From JASBRS01 sp964496495 (GTDB lineage Bacteria; Deinococcota; Deinococci; Deinococcales; Trueperaceae), in NCBI GenBank assembly GCA_964496495.1, contig CAZBZU010000002.1, positions 99,426 to 163,425 on the forward strand: DNA of 64,000 bases. Direction: 5' to 3'. This document shows positions 1-9,869 of this stretch, in pieces. The stretch's first letter is position 1, and each line of letters begins with the position of its first letter. Below the pieces are notes generated by a model. That model worked only from the letters and a program-made list of their open reading frames with translations. It ran no database searches and was not told the origin of the DNA. The translations under genes and the position numbers were made by a program.

Positions 1-612
1 CGAGGTCAGCGCCTCCGTGCCCTCCGCCACGAAGCCCAGGTCGCGCAGCAACCCGTCGTGGAGGTCGTAGATCCAGGCCCGCACGGTGAGCGGCTGCCCG
101 GCGGACCAGGCCTCCTGCACCACGGTCGTGCGGCACACGTTGCGAGCCTGCTCGATGGCGTTGAGCTCCGCGAGCTTGCGGGCTCGAGCGTTCCCGTCGG
201 GCTGGGCGGCCAGGTCGTCGGCGTGCTTGGCGGCCACGTCCTTGACGTGCCGCAGCCAGTTGTCGGCCAGGCCGTGCGGTTTGCCGTCGAGCGCGGCGTC
301 CACGCCGCCACAGCCGTAGTGGCCGCACACGATGACGTGCGAGACGCGCAGCACCGACACGGCGTACTCCAGCACCGTCAGGACGTTCAGGTCGCTGTGC
401 GGAACGACGTTGGCGACGTTGCGGTGGACGAACACCTGGCCCGGGTCGAGACCGGTGATGACGTTGGCGGGCACCCGCGAGTCGGCGCAGCCGATCCACA
501 GGAAGCCGGGCGACTGCTGCGCCGCCAGGCGCTCGAAGTAGCCCCCGTCGCCGCGCACGACCGTCTCCGCCCAGGCGCGGTTGCGCTCCAGCAGATCCTC
601 CGGACGGTACAT
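1..612 (-). CDS. Beta-class carbonic anhydrase (3' end cut by window edge)
   Basis: Catalyses reversible hydration of CO2 to bicarbonate with a cysteine/histidine-bound zinc. The minus strand is open from the ATG at 612 to the window edge, giving 204 residues with no stop. The beta-class zinc motifs are clear: CADSR near residue 42, and HYGCGG near residue 100 with the second Cys and the His ligand. Most of a typical 200-220 residue enzyme is present, so only a few C-terminal residues should be missing. The start MYRPEDLLERNR matches the usual N-terminal helix of the family. Family assignment is firm; substrate context is unknown because the downstream neighbour lies outside the window. Confidence 0.93.
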   Translation of the reverse strand, partial: MYRPEDLLERNRAWAETVVRGDGGYFERLAAQQSPGFLWIGCADSRVPANVITGLDPGQVFVHRNVANVVPHSDLNVLTVLEYAVSVLRVSHVIVCGHYGCGGVDAALDGKPHGLADNWLRHVKDVAAKHADDLAAQPDGNARARKLAELNAIEQARNVCRTTVVQEAWSAGQPLTVRAWIYDLHDGLLRDLGFVAEGTEALTS

Positions 613-707
613 GGTGCGAGGATACGGCGTTCGAGGACACGGCACGCCGCCGCCGGCGCGAGCGCGCCGCCTGGCGCGCGCCGGAAACCGGCGCGAGCTG
701 CCCGGAG

Positions 708-1661
708 CTAGTCGGAGGTGTCGCTCTTGCCGATGGTGCCGCCCAGCGCCCTGTGCCCTTGCCCCACCACCAGGAAGCCCTGGTGGTCGGTCTCACGCAC
801 CACCCGGGTCAACTCGCGAACCTCGGTGCGGTTGACGGTGCAGAAGAGCACCGTGCGCTCGCCATGGCTGTACATGCCCTTACCCTGCCAGGCGGTGACG
901 CCGGTGCGAAGCCGGGCCTGCAAGGCGGCCGCCACGTCCTCGGGGCGGTCGGTGACGATGAACACGGTGCGCACGATCGACGGGCCTTCGATGGCGTAGT
1001 CGGTGGCCAGGCCGTTGAGGAACAGCGCCACCAGCGAGTAGAGCGCGCGCTCCCAGCCGAACACGGCGCCCATCAGGGCGACGATGATGCCGTCGGTCAG
1101 CATGTACACCTGGCCCATGGGGATGCCCGTGCGGCGTTGGACGACGCGCCCCAGGATGCCCGTACCCCCCAGGTTGCCGTGCGCGCGGATCACCAGCCCG
1201 CCGGCGATGCCGGTGATCGCGCCGCCGTAGAGAGCGTCGAGGAGCGGGTCGCCGCTGACGCCGTGCACCGGCACCACGGAGGCGAGGCCGTCGATGGCGA
1301 CGGTGGTGACCACCACGGCGTAGATGGTGCGGGCGATGAAACGGGCGCCGCCCAGCTGCCACGCGCCCAGGAGCAACAGCGGGATGTTGAGGACGAAGAG
1401 CACCATGCCGTTGGGGAGGCGGAGGTAGTTCGTGACGACCAGTGCCACGCCGCCGAGGCCGCCGGGTGCGACATGGCTGGGTACCAGGAAGAGGTCGAAC
1501 GCCAGCGCGTAGACGAGCGCTCCCAGGGTGATCAGCAGCACGTTGACGCCGTCGGAGCGGATCGTCCCTCCGAGGAGATGCCGCAGGTGCCTGAGAGGGT
1601 TGGCGCCGGGTGCGGTGGCGGGGCTGGCGCTCGTCAGAGGGGTGGTCTGTCGTCCGGCCAT
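708..1661 (-). CDS. YitT family membrane protein (DUF161 + DUF2179)
   Basis: 317 residues. The N-terminal two thirds contain five or six hydrophobic segments of the YitT/DUF161 membrane domain, starting with VLLITLGALVYALAFDLFLV and including the Gly-rich HVAPGGLGGVALV loop. The last 80 residues are the soluble DUF2179 domain (RTVFIVTDRPEDVAAAL, MYSHGERTVLFCTVNRTEV). Function of the family is unsettled; members are inner-membrane proteins, and DUF2179 is thought to bind a small ligand. I chose the ATG at 1661 because an AGGGAGG ribosome site lies just upstream; the open frame extends 23 codons further without such a site. Transcribed toward the carbonic anhydrase, 95 nt away. Confidence 0.9.
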   Translation of the reverse strand: MAGRQTTPLTSASPATAPGANPLRHLRHLLGGTIRSDGVNVLLITLGALVYALAFDLFLVPSHVAPGGLGGVALVVTNYLRLPNGMVLFVLNIPLLLLGAWQLGGARFIARTIYAVVVTTVAIDGLASVVPVHGVSGDPLLDALYGGAITGIAGGLVIRAHGNLGGTGILGRVVQRRTGIPMGQVYMLTDGIIVALMGAVFGWERALYSLVALFLNGLATDYAIEGPSIVRTVFIVTDRPEDVAAALQARLRTGVTAWQGKGMYSHGERTVLFCTVNRTEVRELTRVVRETDHQGFLVVGQGHRALGGTIGKSDTSD

Positions 1662-1790
1662 GGCGGCCTCCCTGGCGTGGGGAGAGGTGGCCCGGCCGGC
1701 TGGCGCCGGCGGTGTCCTCCCTTGCCGCACACGCTACAGCATCTGCCGCGCGCCACTGCGGGTTCCGCACGCGCGCGGCGGCCGTGCCGT

Positions 1791-4700
1791 TCAGCCCGGC
1801 GTGGCGCCCGTCTGCGCGTGTGCGATCAGCCACTCGAGGAGGTGCTCGCCCGCTCCGCCGAGCTCCGTCCCTGCGTGGAACCGCGCGTGCAGGCGGGCGC
1901 CCTCGCTGGCCTTCAGGTCGGGCTGCTGGAAGTAGCCGTGGAGCGGGCAGCTGCGCAGCTCCGGCGGGTGGCTGAGGTGCCGGCCACGGAGCGCGCGCCA
2001 GTGCCAGGCCAGCGCTCCCGGTGCGGTACGGATACGGCCGGGCTCCGCCGGCATGTGGAAGGCGGCCTGCCAGCTCGGCAAGGCCTCGAGCGGCATCGGC
2101 CGTGCGATGCCGAACCCCTGTACGAAGCGCGCGCCGAGCGCCGACGCCACCTCCACCAGGCCGGGGTCGCTGGTGCCCTCGACGACCACGCGGCGGCCCA
2201 GGTCCTGACCCAGTCGAACCAGGCTACGGACCAGGGTGAGGGTCTGCAGCGGCTCGTCGATCAAGCGCGCCATCAGCGCCTGGTCGATCTTCATGGTGTC
2301 GAACGGGAGCTCGGCCAGGCGCCGCAGGCTGCTGAAGCCCGACCCCAGGTCGTCGATGGAGAGCCGCACGCCCAGGTCGACGATGGCACGGATGGCCGCC
2401 TGGCGAACCTCCTGACCGATGTCCTCGGTCTCGATGAGCTCCAGGCTGAGGCGCTCGGGCGCCACGCCGTGGTGCTGGAGCGCCTCAGCGATCCAGCCCG
2501 GGCAGTGGGGCTCGAGCAGGGTGGAGGGCGGCAGGTTCACGGCGACCTCCAGGCGCTGCGGCGGGCGGCCGCTGCCGCCGGCCGCAGCGGCGCCGGATGC
2601 GCTCTCGGTCCCGGCGGGGACACTGGGGCAGGCGTCCCACGCCACCAGGGCGTCCAGCGCCCGGTCGAGCGTGAGGCGGAACAGCCGTGCCAGCTCCACC
2701 TCGCCTAGCACCGGCAGGAAGGTGCCGGGAGCGAGCACGGCACCGCCTGGAAGCCGCAGACGCGCCAACGCCTCGGCGGCCACCACCTCGCCGGAGGTCA
2801 TGTCGGCGACGGGTTGAAGGTACATGGTCAGGCCGCCCCCGAAGAGGCGCTCGCGGTAGCGCTCCGCCAGCGGTCGCGCCAGGGCGGGCGCGCGCTCGGG
2901 GCCGTGGCGATGGCGCCACAACCGCTCCCAGCGGTGCTGCAGGCCCTGGGAGAAGACGTCCGTCCAGTCGGCGCCGAACTGGCCGACCCAGGCGCCGTAG
3001 ACCGCCAGGATGGCCACCGGCCGGTCGTTGGGGCCGGGGACGGGAACGGCCAGCAGGCTGCGGACCCCCAGCCTCGCCAGGGGCTCGCGCCAGGGGCCGG
3101 TGCGCTCGTCGTGGGCGTAGTCCGGGCCGCACTGCGTGACACCCGTCGTCCAGGCCCGCGCCACCAGCGTGCTCGCTCCGGCATGGTCGATGTCGGCGAG
3201 GGGGGCCAGCTCCGTGGTACGGGTCAATGCCGTCAGCTCGGCGCCGACCTCGCCCGCGCAGGCCTCCACCGCCAGCCGCCCGTCGGCGTCCGTGCGCTGC
3301 AACGCCGCGGCCTTCACGCCGGGAAGCGCCGCCAGGGCCTCCAGCTCGATCTGCAGGGCGTCGACCCAGGGCGTGCCGTGCGGCGGCAAGGGAGCGGCGT
3401 TGAGCTGGTGGTGTGCCGTGATGGCGGCGCCGTGACCGCCGAGCTCGTGCTGCAGCTCGTCCTGCAGCCGGGCTTCGGCCACGTGCATCATCCGGAAGCG
3501 CTCGCGCCCGGTGAGCGGCGACGCTGCCAGGCACTCGCTGAGCACGGAGCGGTAGCGGCCCAGCATCTGCACCACGCTGACCGGATCGACGCCGACCAGG
3601 GCGTGGACCCTGCCCAGCGCCTCGGCCCGGCCGTGCGTCGCGTCCGCTTCCGCGGCGGGGGCGAGGAGCTCGCCGACATGCCTTGCGAGGCCCTCGGCGT
3701 GCCGCTGCAGCGCCGGCGCCGCCACGGCAGCGAAGACGCCGCCCTTGAGCGCATCGGCTTCGATGTCGCGCTGCAGCGTGTCCACGTAGCGCCGCGCGAC
3801 CTCCTGCAGCAGGCCGTGCGCCCGGTCCAGCAGGGCAGCGGCGGCGGCGCCGTACGGCGCCGGTGCTGCGTCGCCGGGAGTGGCGTCCTCGCGGTCCGAG
3901 GCCAGCTGCCACCACGCCACCCGCGTCGGCTTGGCGGACTTGGCGCGGTACATGGCCATGTCGGCCTGGCGCACGAGCTGGTCGATCTCCTCGCCGTCGA
4001 ACGGATAGAGCGCGACCCCCAGGCTCATGCCCACCTTGGCGGTGCGTCCGTGGCCCAGGTCGAACGGCTCGTCCATGGCGTCGTGCAGCCGCTCGAGTGC
4101 CGCCGCCAGCTCGGCGGAGGCACGGCCGGCCGGGAGGTCGCCGACGACCAGCGCGAACTCGTCGCCCCCGAGGCGGACGAGCATGTCCTGCCCCCTGAGC
4201 TCTGCGCGCAGCCGCTCGGCGAGCTGCCGCAGGAGGCGGTCTCCCGCGGCGTGCCCGCAGCTGTCGTTGATGGGCTTGAAGTCGTCGAGGTCGAGCATCC
4301 CCACCGCGACGGCGGCGCCTCGCCGGCGGGCGCGCGCCAGCGCTGCGCTCAAGTGCTCCACCATCATGCGGCGGTTGGGCAGATCCGTCAGCGGGTCGTG
4401 GAGGGCCTGGTGCTGCAGCAGGGAGAGCTGCGCGCGGTCGTCGAGCCACCGCTCCAGCAGGCGGCCCAGGCGGCGAACGAGGCTCTGCGAGGCCTCGTCG
4501 AGGCCGTCGACCTCGGGCGCGGCGAGGCACAACACCGCCGAGACGGCGCCCTGCTCGCGCACCGGGACTGCCAGCAGCGAGCCGATCCCGGGCGCTCGCG
4601 CCCCCTCCAGCCAGCGAGCGCGCCCGACGTCGCCGTCGAGGGCGGGCTCGCCGGTGGTCCATGCCAGCGCCACCGGCGATGCGGGGGTGCCGCCGAGCTC

Positions 4701-5027
4701 GAGCGCGAGCCCACGCAAGGCCTCCTTGGCGGCGCCGGCGGCCGCGGTGAGGTGAAGCCTGCCGCCCGCCTCGGCGCGCGCCACGGCGGCGCCTGCGAAG
4801 GGGCCATCCTGTGCCAGGGCCTGCGTCGTGGAGGCCCACAGCTCGTCGGCGTCGCGGGCGCACAGCAACGCGTCGCCGAAGGCGGACATGACGGTGTAGT
4901 AGTGGTCACGTTGCGGCCGATCGCCCGACGGGGCGGTGCCCCCGGCGTCCGGCCAGGCGCGCTCATGCAAGGCGCTTCCTCCCGCCGTGCGCATGCTAGC
5001 GCGGGAGGTCTTACGGCGTTCTTGCAC
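1791..5027 (-). CDS. GAF-GGDEF-GAF-EAL cyclic-di-GMP protein
   Basis: 1078 residues, no membrane segment, so a cytoplasmic sensor-effector of c-di-GMP turnover. Order: GAF-like sensor (about 45-190), GGDEF domain (about 205-370) with intact RLGGDEF, an all-helical region (about 390-545) of uncertain type, a second GAF-like domain (about 550-720), and an EAL domain (about 735-1000). The EAL domain keeps EALAR, LELIETED, DDLGSG and the KID lysine, so phosphodiesterase activity is plausible; the intact GGDEF also permits cyclase activity. The last 70 residues carry a Cys/His pattern (SCPLHGYF ... HARFH) resembling a chemoreceptor zinc-binding (CZB) domain. The start is uncertain: in-frame Met codons also occur at codons 12 and 47. 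Confidence 0.92.
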   Translation of the reverse strand: MQERRKTSRASMRTAGGSALHERAWPDAGGTAPSGDRPQRDHYYTVMSAFGDALLCARDADELWASTTQALAQDGPFAGAAVARAEAGGRLHLTAAAGAAKEALRGLALELGGTPASPVALAWTTGEPALDGDVGRARWLEGARAPGIGSLLAVPVREQGAVSAVLCLAAPEVDGLDEASQSLVRRLGRLLERWLDDRAQLSLLQHQALHDPLTDLPNRRMMVEHLSAALARARRRGAAVAVGMLDLDDFKPINDSCGHAAGDRLLRQLAERLRAELRGQDMLVRLGGDEFALVVGDLPAGRASAELAAALERLHDAMDEPFDLGHGRTAKVGMSLGVALYPFDGEEIDQLVRQADMAMYRAKSAKPTRVAWWQLASDREDATPGDAAPAPYGAAAAALLDRAHGLLQEVARRYVDTLQRDIEADALKGGVFAAVAAPALQRHAEGLARHVGELLAPAAEADATHGRAEALGRVHALVGVDPVSVVQMLGRYRSVLSECLAASPLTGRERFRMMHVAEARLQDELQHELGGHGAAITAHHQLNAAPLPPHGTPWVDALQIELEALAALPGVKAAALQRTDADGRLAVEACAGEVGAELTALTRTTELAPLADIDHAGASTLVARAWTTGVTQCGPDYAHDERTGPWREPLARLGVRSLLAVPVPGPNDRPVAILAVYGAWVGQFGADWTDVFSQGLQHRWERLWRHRHGPERAPALARPLAERYRERLFGGGLTMYLQPVADMTSGEVVAAEALARLRLPGGAVLAPGTFLPVLGEVELARLFRLTLDRALDALVAWDACPSVPAGTESASGAAAAGGSGRPPQRLEVAVNLPPSTLLEPHCPGWIAEALQHHGVAPERLSLELIETEDIGQEVRQAAIRAIVDLGVRLSIDDLGSGFSSLRRLAELPFDTMKIDQALMARLIDEPLQTLTLVRSLVRLGQDLGRRVVVEGTSDPGLVEVASALGARFVQGFGIARPMPLEALPSWQAAFHMPAEPGRIRTAPGALAWHWRALRGRHLSHPPELRSCPLHGYFQQPDLKASEGARLHARFHAGTELGGAGEHLLEWLIAHAQTGATPG

Positions 5028-5051
5028 GGGCCGGAGCGGGGGTCACCGTGA

Positions 5052-5087
5052 CCACGCGCCCGCGTGGTACGACACGCGGGCGCGTGG
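5052..5087. terminator. Perfect 15-bp hairpin between yceI and the GGDEF/EAL gene
   Basis: CCACGCGCCCGCGTG (5052-5066) and its exact reverse complement (5073-5087) are separated by a 6-nt loop. It lies just past the yceI stop and 25 nt upstream of the GGDEF-EAL start. No U-tract follows, so it is either a GC-type terminator or a barrier hairpin. A second short palindrome, GGTCACCGTGACC, abuts it at 5041-5053. Confidence 0.55.
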
Positions 5088-5110
5088 CCGGCCGGGGGTG
5101 CCCCGAGGGG

Positions 5111-5773
5111 TCAATCGGAGCGTTGGAAGGCGGCCGTCACCTCGAGGTGGATGGGGTCGGAGACGGCGAGGATGGGGCCCACCGTGGGGCGCGTGAGGGC
5201 GAAGTCGGCGAAGGTGACATCCGTGGTGGCGTCCAGGCTGACGCCGCCGTCGGAGAACGTGGCGGTGCCGTCCCAGGTGACGGTCTTGGTGGTGCCGTGG
5301 ACGGTGAACTCGCCGGTGATGGCGATGTCGGCGGTGCCACTGCCGGGGAGCGGCCACGGCAGGCCCCGGATGGACGTCGGCACGAACACGGCGTCCGGGG
5401 TGCTGCCGGTCTGGAGGGTGTTGCGCTTGATGAAGTTGTCTCGCCGCGCCGAATCGCTCGTCAGGCCGCTCAGGTCGACGGTGAGCTTCGAACCGTCCTG
5501 GACGCTGCCGTCGGAGCCGAGCACGACGCTGCCAGTGACCAGCTTGGTGACGCCGTGCGCGTCGCGCGGGAGTGCCAGGCCGACCACCTTCTCGCGGACG
5601 GTGTAGCTTGCCTGACTCTGGTCCTGGACGACGGTGTAGGTCTGTTGCGCGGCCGCCCAGCCGGGGAGCAGGGCGAGAAGACAGACGGCGGCTGCCAGGG
5701 CCGTCCATGGCGTGATGGGCCGGGGTGTCCAGTGGTGGCGCTGCCGGCTGCTCGCTGCGTCGGTGTGCCGCAT
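5111..5773 (-). CDS. YceI family secreted lipid-binding protein
   Basis: 220 residues. A basic start is followed by a hydrophobic stretch (WTALAAAVCLLALLPGWAAA) ending at an AAAQ cleavage site, so it is exported. The mature part is a YceI lipocalin-like barrel: YTVVQDQSQASYTVREKVVG, the central NFIKRNTLQTG and ITGEFTVHGTTKTVTWDG are typical. Family members bind isoprenoid or other amphiphilic lipids in the periplasm. The start has an AGGAGG ribosome site 7 nt upstream. The gene is flanked by hairpins on both sides, so it is probably monocistronic. Confidence 0.9.
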   Translation of the reverse strand: MRHTDAASSRQRHHWTPRPITPWTALAAAVCLLALLPGWAAAQQTYTVVQDQSQASYTVREKVVGLALPRDAHGVTKLVTGSVVLGSDGSVQDGSKLTVDLSGLTSDSARRDNFIKRNTLQTGSTPDAVFVPTSIRGLPWPLPGSGTADIAITGEFTVHGTTKTVTWDGTATFSDGGVSLDATTDVTFADFALTRPTVGPILAVSDPIHLEVTAAFQRSD

Positions 5774-5847
5774 CGCTGGTCCTCCTGTGGCGCCCCGGAT
5801 GGGGGTGTGGCCCGCGGCGTGGCCGCGGGGCTCCGGGGTGCTCGTCC

Positions 5848-5905
5848 GCAGACGGTAGGGCGCGCCTGTGCAGATCCGGTGCAGGGGTGGCGCGCCCGCG
5901 TCTGC
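5848..5905. terminator. Long interrupted hairpin after the FAD dehydrogenase gene
   Basis: GCAGACG (5848-5854) plus GGGCGCGCC (5858-5866) pair with GGCGCGCCC (5889-5897) plus CGTCTGC (5899-5905), leaving small bulges and a 22-nt loop. It sits between the stop of the dehydrogenase and yceI, both on the minus strand, and is a plausible terminator without a U-tract. Confidence 0.4.
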
Positions 5906-5935
5906 CGCTCGCGCGGCCAGCCCTGGCGAACCCGC

Positions 5936-7600
<1,665 letters not shown>

Positions 7601-7719
7601 GCCGGCGTTCCCCTCATGGCGGGCTCAACGGCCCGAGCCCGCCGCCGGCGTAGCCAAGCATGTGAGGCATCCACGCGCACCCGCCCCTCGAGCGTTTCCG
7701 CTTGCTCTGTGTGGGCGCG

Positions 7720-7728
7720 ATTGTAGCA
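7720..7728 (-). promoter_or_regulatory. Extended -10 promoter for the FAD dehydrogenase
   Basis: On the minus strand the sequence reads TGCTACAAT (TGN plus TACAAT), an extended -10 element, predicting a transcript start near 7713 and a leader of about 110 nt. No convincing -35 box is seen. Confidence 0.4.
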
Positions 7729-7788
7729 CTGCGCGTGGATGCCTCTGCCACCGGTGCGGCTTGTCGTCGGACCGTAGTCCGGCTGGAC

Positions 7789-7965
7789 TCAGTCGCTCTG
7801 GATCGACGCCAGAACCTTCTCCACCACCGCGTCGTCCACTTCCTCGAGACCGTGGACCTCGCGTGCGTGCTCCGCGACCATGCGCAGCAGATCGTCCTCC
7901 GTCTCGGCGCGCACCTCCGCGTCGCAGTCGAAGCCCACGTCACGGCATCTCAGCAGTTTGGCCAC
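7789..7965 (-). CDS. DUF1059 small protein
   Basis: 58 residues. It begins at a GTG (7965) preceded by a GGAGGA ribosome site 8 nt upstream and reads MAKLLRCRDVGFDCDAEVRA. The CRDVGFDCD motif with two cysteines, the acidic middle and the ending EVDDAVVEKVLASI are those of the DUF1059 family. Those proteins are about 55-65 residues long and of unknown function; the cysteine pattern suggests metal binding or redox, but that is inference. It lies between two minus-strand genes with gaps on each side. Confidence 0.85.
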   Translation of the reverse strand: MAKLLRCRDVGFDCDAEVRAETEDDLLRMVAEHAREVHGLEEVDDAVVEKVLASIQSD

Positions 7966-7993
7966 GATCGTCTTCCTCCTTCCGGCCTCAGCC

Positions 7994-9706
7994 TCACCCG
8001 CCGGCCGTCACGCCGGCGTCACGTCCTCGCATCTGAGCTCTCGCCTCCACCAGCCGGAGGCGCGCCGATGCCGACAGCGGCTGCCAGCCCGACGCCTCGG
8101 CCCGCGCCAGCGCGGCCTCGGCGAAGCGCCGCGCGGCGGCGCCATCGGCCTCCGCGAGGCTCACGCGCGAGAGCGTGAGGAGGGCCTCGATCTGCAGCCG
8201 GGCGTCGCCGGCGTCGATGCCGATGTGGGCCGCCCGGGCCGCGGCGGCGCGAGCCGCTGCGAGCCGGTCGTCGGCGACGAGGTCGGTGGCGTTCGCGGCG
8301 GCCGCCGAGACGGCCAGGTAGCCGCCGGCGAGGCTGTCGAGGACGTACCCTTCGAGCAGGCGATCACGATGCTCGCGCGCGAGCGCGTGCGCGCGCCGCA
8401 GGAGCGCCAGGCCGTCGGGCGCGCGCCCTTCGCACACCAGCTGGGCGCCCAGGTTGTTGAGGATCTTGGCCTCGGCGGTGCGCTCGGCCGTGGCGCGAGC
8501 GAGCGCCAGGGCGGCGAGGTAGTGGCGCCTCGCCGCGCCGGGCCGCGCGAGCGCGTCCTCTACCAGTGCCAGGTCGAGGCTCAGCCGCAGCCGGGCGGCA
8601 CGATCGCCCAGCCGCAGGGACTGCAGCGCCCGGTCCCAGCGGTCTCGCGCCTCCACCAGATCGCCCTCGGCCCAGGCGAGCGAGCCGAGCACGAACCAGG
8701 CGTCCGCGCGAGCGCTGCCCGCGGCCGCCTCGGGGGCATGGTCCGAGGCATCGCCCGAGACCTCGAGGGCGCGCCCCGCGTGGGTGCGGGCGCGGCGGTT
8801 CCAGCCGAGCCGGTGCTCCAGCCAGGCGAGCTCGGCGAGCAGGCGTCCGAGCTCGAGCCCCTCGGGGAGCTCCTCGGCCATGCGCAGGAGCAGCTCCGCT
8901 CCCTCGCGCAGCCAGCCGCCGCTTTCGGCGTGCTGCGCCACGCTGCTGCTCGGCATCGTTTGCCGGGGCGGCGCGGACGGGAGCTGGGCGGCCTCCCTGG
9001 CGGCCCTCGCGGCCAGCGCGACGGTCTCGACTCCCGGCTCGCTCCCGACCTCGTGGGCGAGGGTCCGGCGCAGCCGCCGGAAGGCCCGAAGCGCCGCGGC
9101 CGGCTCTCGCTGCGCCAGCGCCACCTCCATGACCGTGCGGCACGCCGCCTCCGACCAGGGATCGAGGTGCGTCAAGCGCTCCGCGGCCGCCGCGGCGGCC
9201 GCCAGGTCCCCGTCCTGTCGGGCTGCCGAGATGCCATCCAGCAGCGCCTGCCTCACACGCGCATCGTGATCGCTCCGGCGTGATGCCAGCCACTCGGCGA
9301 GCGCCGGCCAGCGTGAGGCGTCGACCCCCGCCAACAGCCCGCCGCCGGCGGTGCCTGCGATGGCCTCGTCGGGGAGCGCGCGAGCGTCGACCCAGACATC
9401 GGCGTCGAGCCTGACCGGGTCGCCGCGCACGATCGGCGCGGCCTCACGGATGCGCAGCAGCAGCTGGCGGAGGTTCGCGCGGGCCCTGGCGTCCGGCCGC
9501 TCGGGCCACAGCAGGCCGGCCAGGCGTTCGCGCGGGGTCGGGCCCTCCAGCGCGAGGTAGGCCAGCACCAGCCCCGAGGTTACGCCCGGGAGCCAGGCGC
9601 CGGTCGGGCCGATGAGCCTGACCGTCTCGCCGCGCAGGAACAGGTGCCAGGGCGCCTCGGACTCCTGCTCGCCGGTCGCTGAGGCGGACTGCGTCACGTC
9701 ACCCAT
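7994..9706 (-). CDS. SARP-type transcriptional regulator with BTAD and TPR repeats
   Basis: 570 residues. Residues about 20-110 form a winged-helix-like OmpR/SARP DNA-binding region (LAGLLWPERPDARARANLRQ). Residues about 125-240 are the bacterial transcriptional activation domain (LDPWSEAACRTVMEVALAQ, AALRAFRRLRRTLAHEVG). The remaining 300 residues are an Ala-rich helical array with the periodicity of TPR repeats. No NB-ARC ATPase domain is present. I chose the ATG at 9706 for its GGGAGGAG ribosome site; the frame is open 21 codons further. Divergent from the amidase gene, which it might control, though no operator is recognised. High confidence for family, none for target. Confidence 0.85.
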   Translation of the reverse strand: MGDVTQSASATGEQESEAPWHLFLRGETVRLIGPTGAWLPGVTSGLVLAYLALEGPTPRERLAGLLWPERPDARARANLRQLLLRIREAAPIVRGDPVRLDADVWVDARALPDEAIAGTAGGGLLAGVDASRWPALAEWLASRRSDHDARVRQALLDGISAARQDGDLAAAAAAAERLTHLDPWSEAACRTVMEVALAQREPAAALRAFRRLRRTLAHEVGSEPGVETVALAARAAREAAQLPSAPPRQTMPSSSVAQHAESGGWLREGAELLLRMAEELPEGLELGRLLAELAWLEHRLGWNRRARTHAGRALEVSGDASDHAPEAAAGSARADAWFVLGSLAWAEGDLVEARDRWDRALQSLRLGDRAARLRLSLDLALVEDALARPGAARRHYLAALALARATAERTAEAKILNNLGAQLVCEGRAPDGLALLRRAHALAREHRDRLLEGYVLDSLAGGYLAVSAAAANATDLVADDRLAAARAAAARAAHIGIDAGDARLQIEALLTLSRVSLAEADGAAARRFAEAALARAEASGWQPLSASARLRLVEARAQMRGRDAGVTAGG

Positions 9707-9759
9707 GCTCCTCCCACGAGCCTTCGGTGGCCGGCCACGACGCTGAAGGTGTGGCGCCG

Positions 9760-9768
9760 ATGATACCA
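9760..9768 (-). promoter_or_regulatory. Extended -10 promoter for the BTAD regulator
   Basis: The minus strand reads TGGTATCAT (TGN plus TATCAT), predicting a start near 9752 and a leader of about 45 nt to the ATG at 9706. On the other strand a TAGGCT at 9818-9823, inside the small palindrome GGTAGGCTACC, could serve the amidase. Confidence 0.4.
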
Positions 9769-9869
9769 CCGCCGGCGGCTGCCGGCGAGGCAGGTCCGGC
9801 CCTCGGCACGGCCGGGGTAGGCTACCGCACGGGCCTGCGTCGCCGGCGCCGGGTCGAAGGGACGGGTGC

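Noticed and set aside
753..2708. 651-codon plus-strand open frame opposite the yitT and GGDEF-EAL genes
   Set aside because: Composition is Gln/His/Arg/Val-rich with no family motif; it mirrors real minus-strand genes, a common effect of high G+C third positions.
2814..5051. 745-codon plus-strand open frame opposite the GGDEF-EAL gene
   Set aside because: The minus-strand frame has intact GGDEF and EAL motifs, and this one has none.
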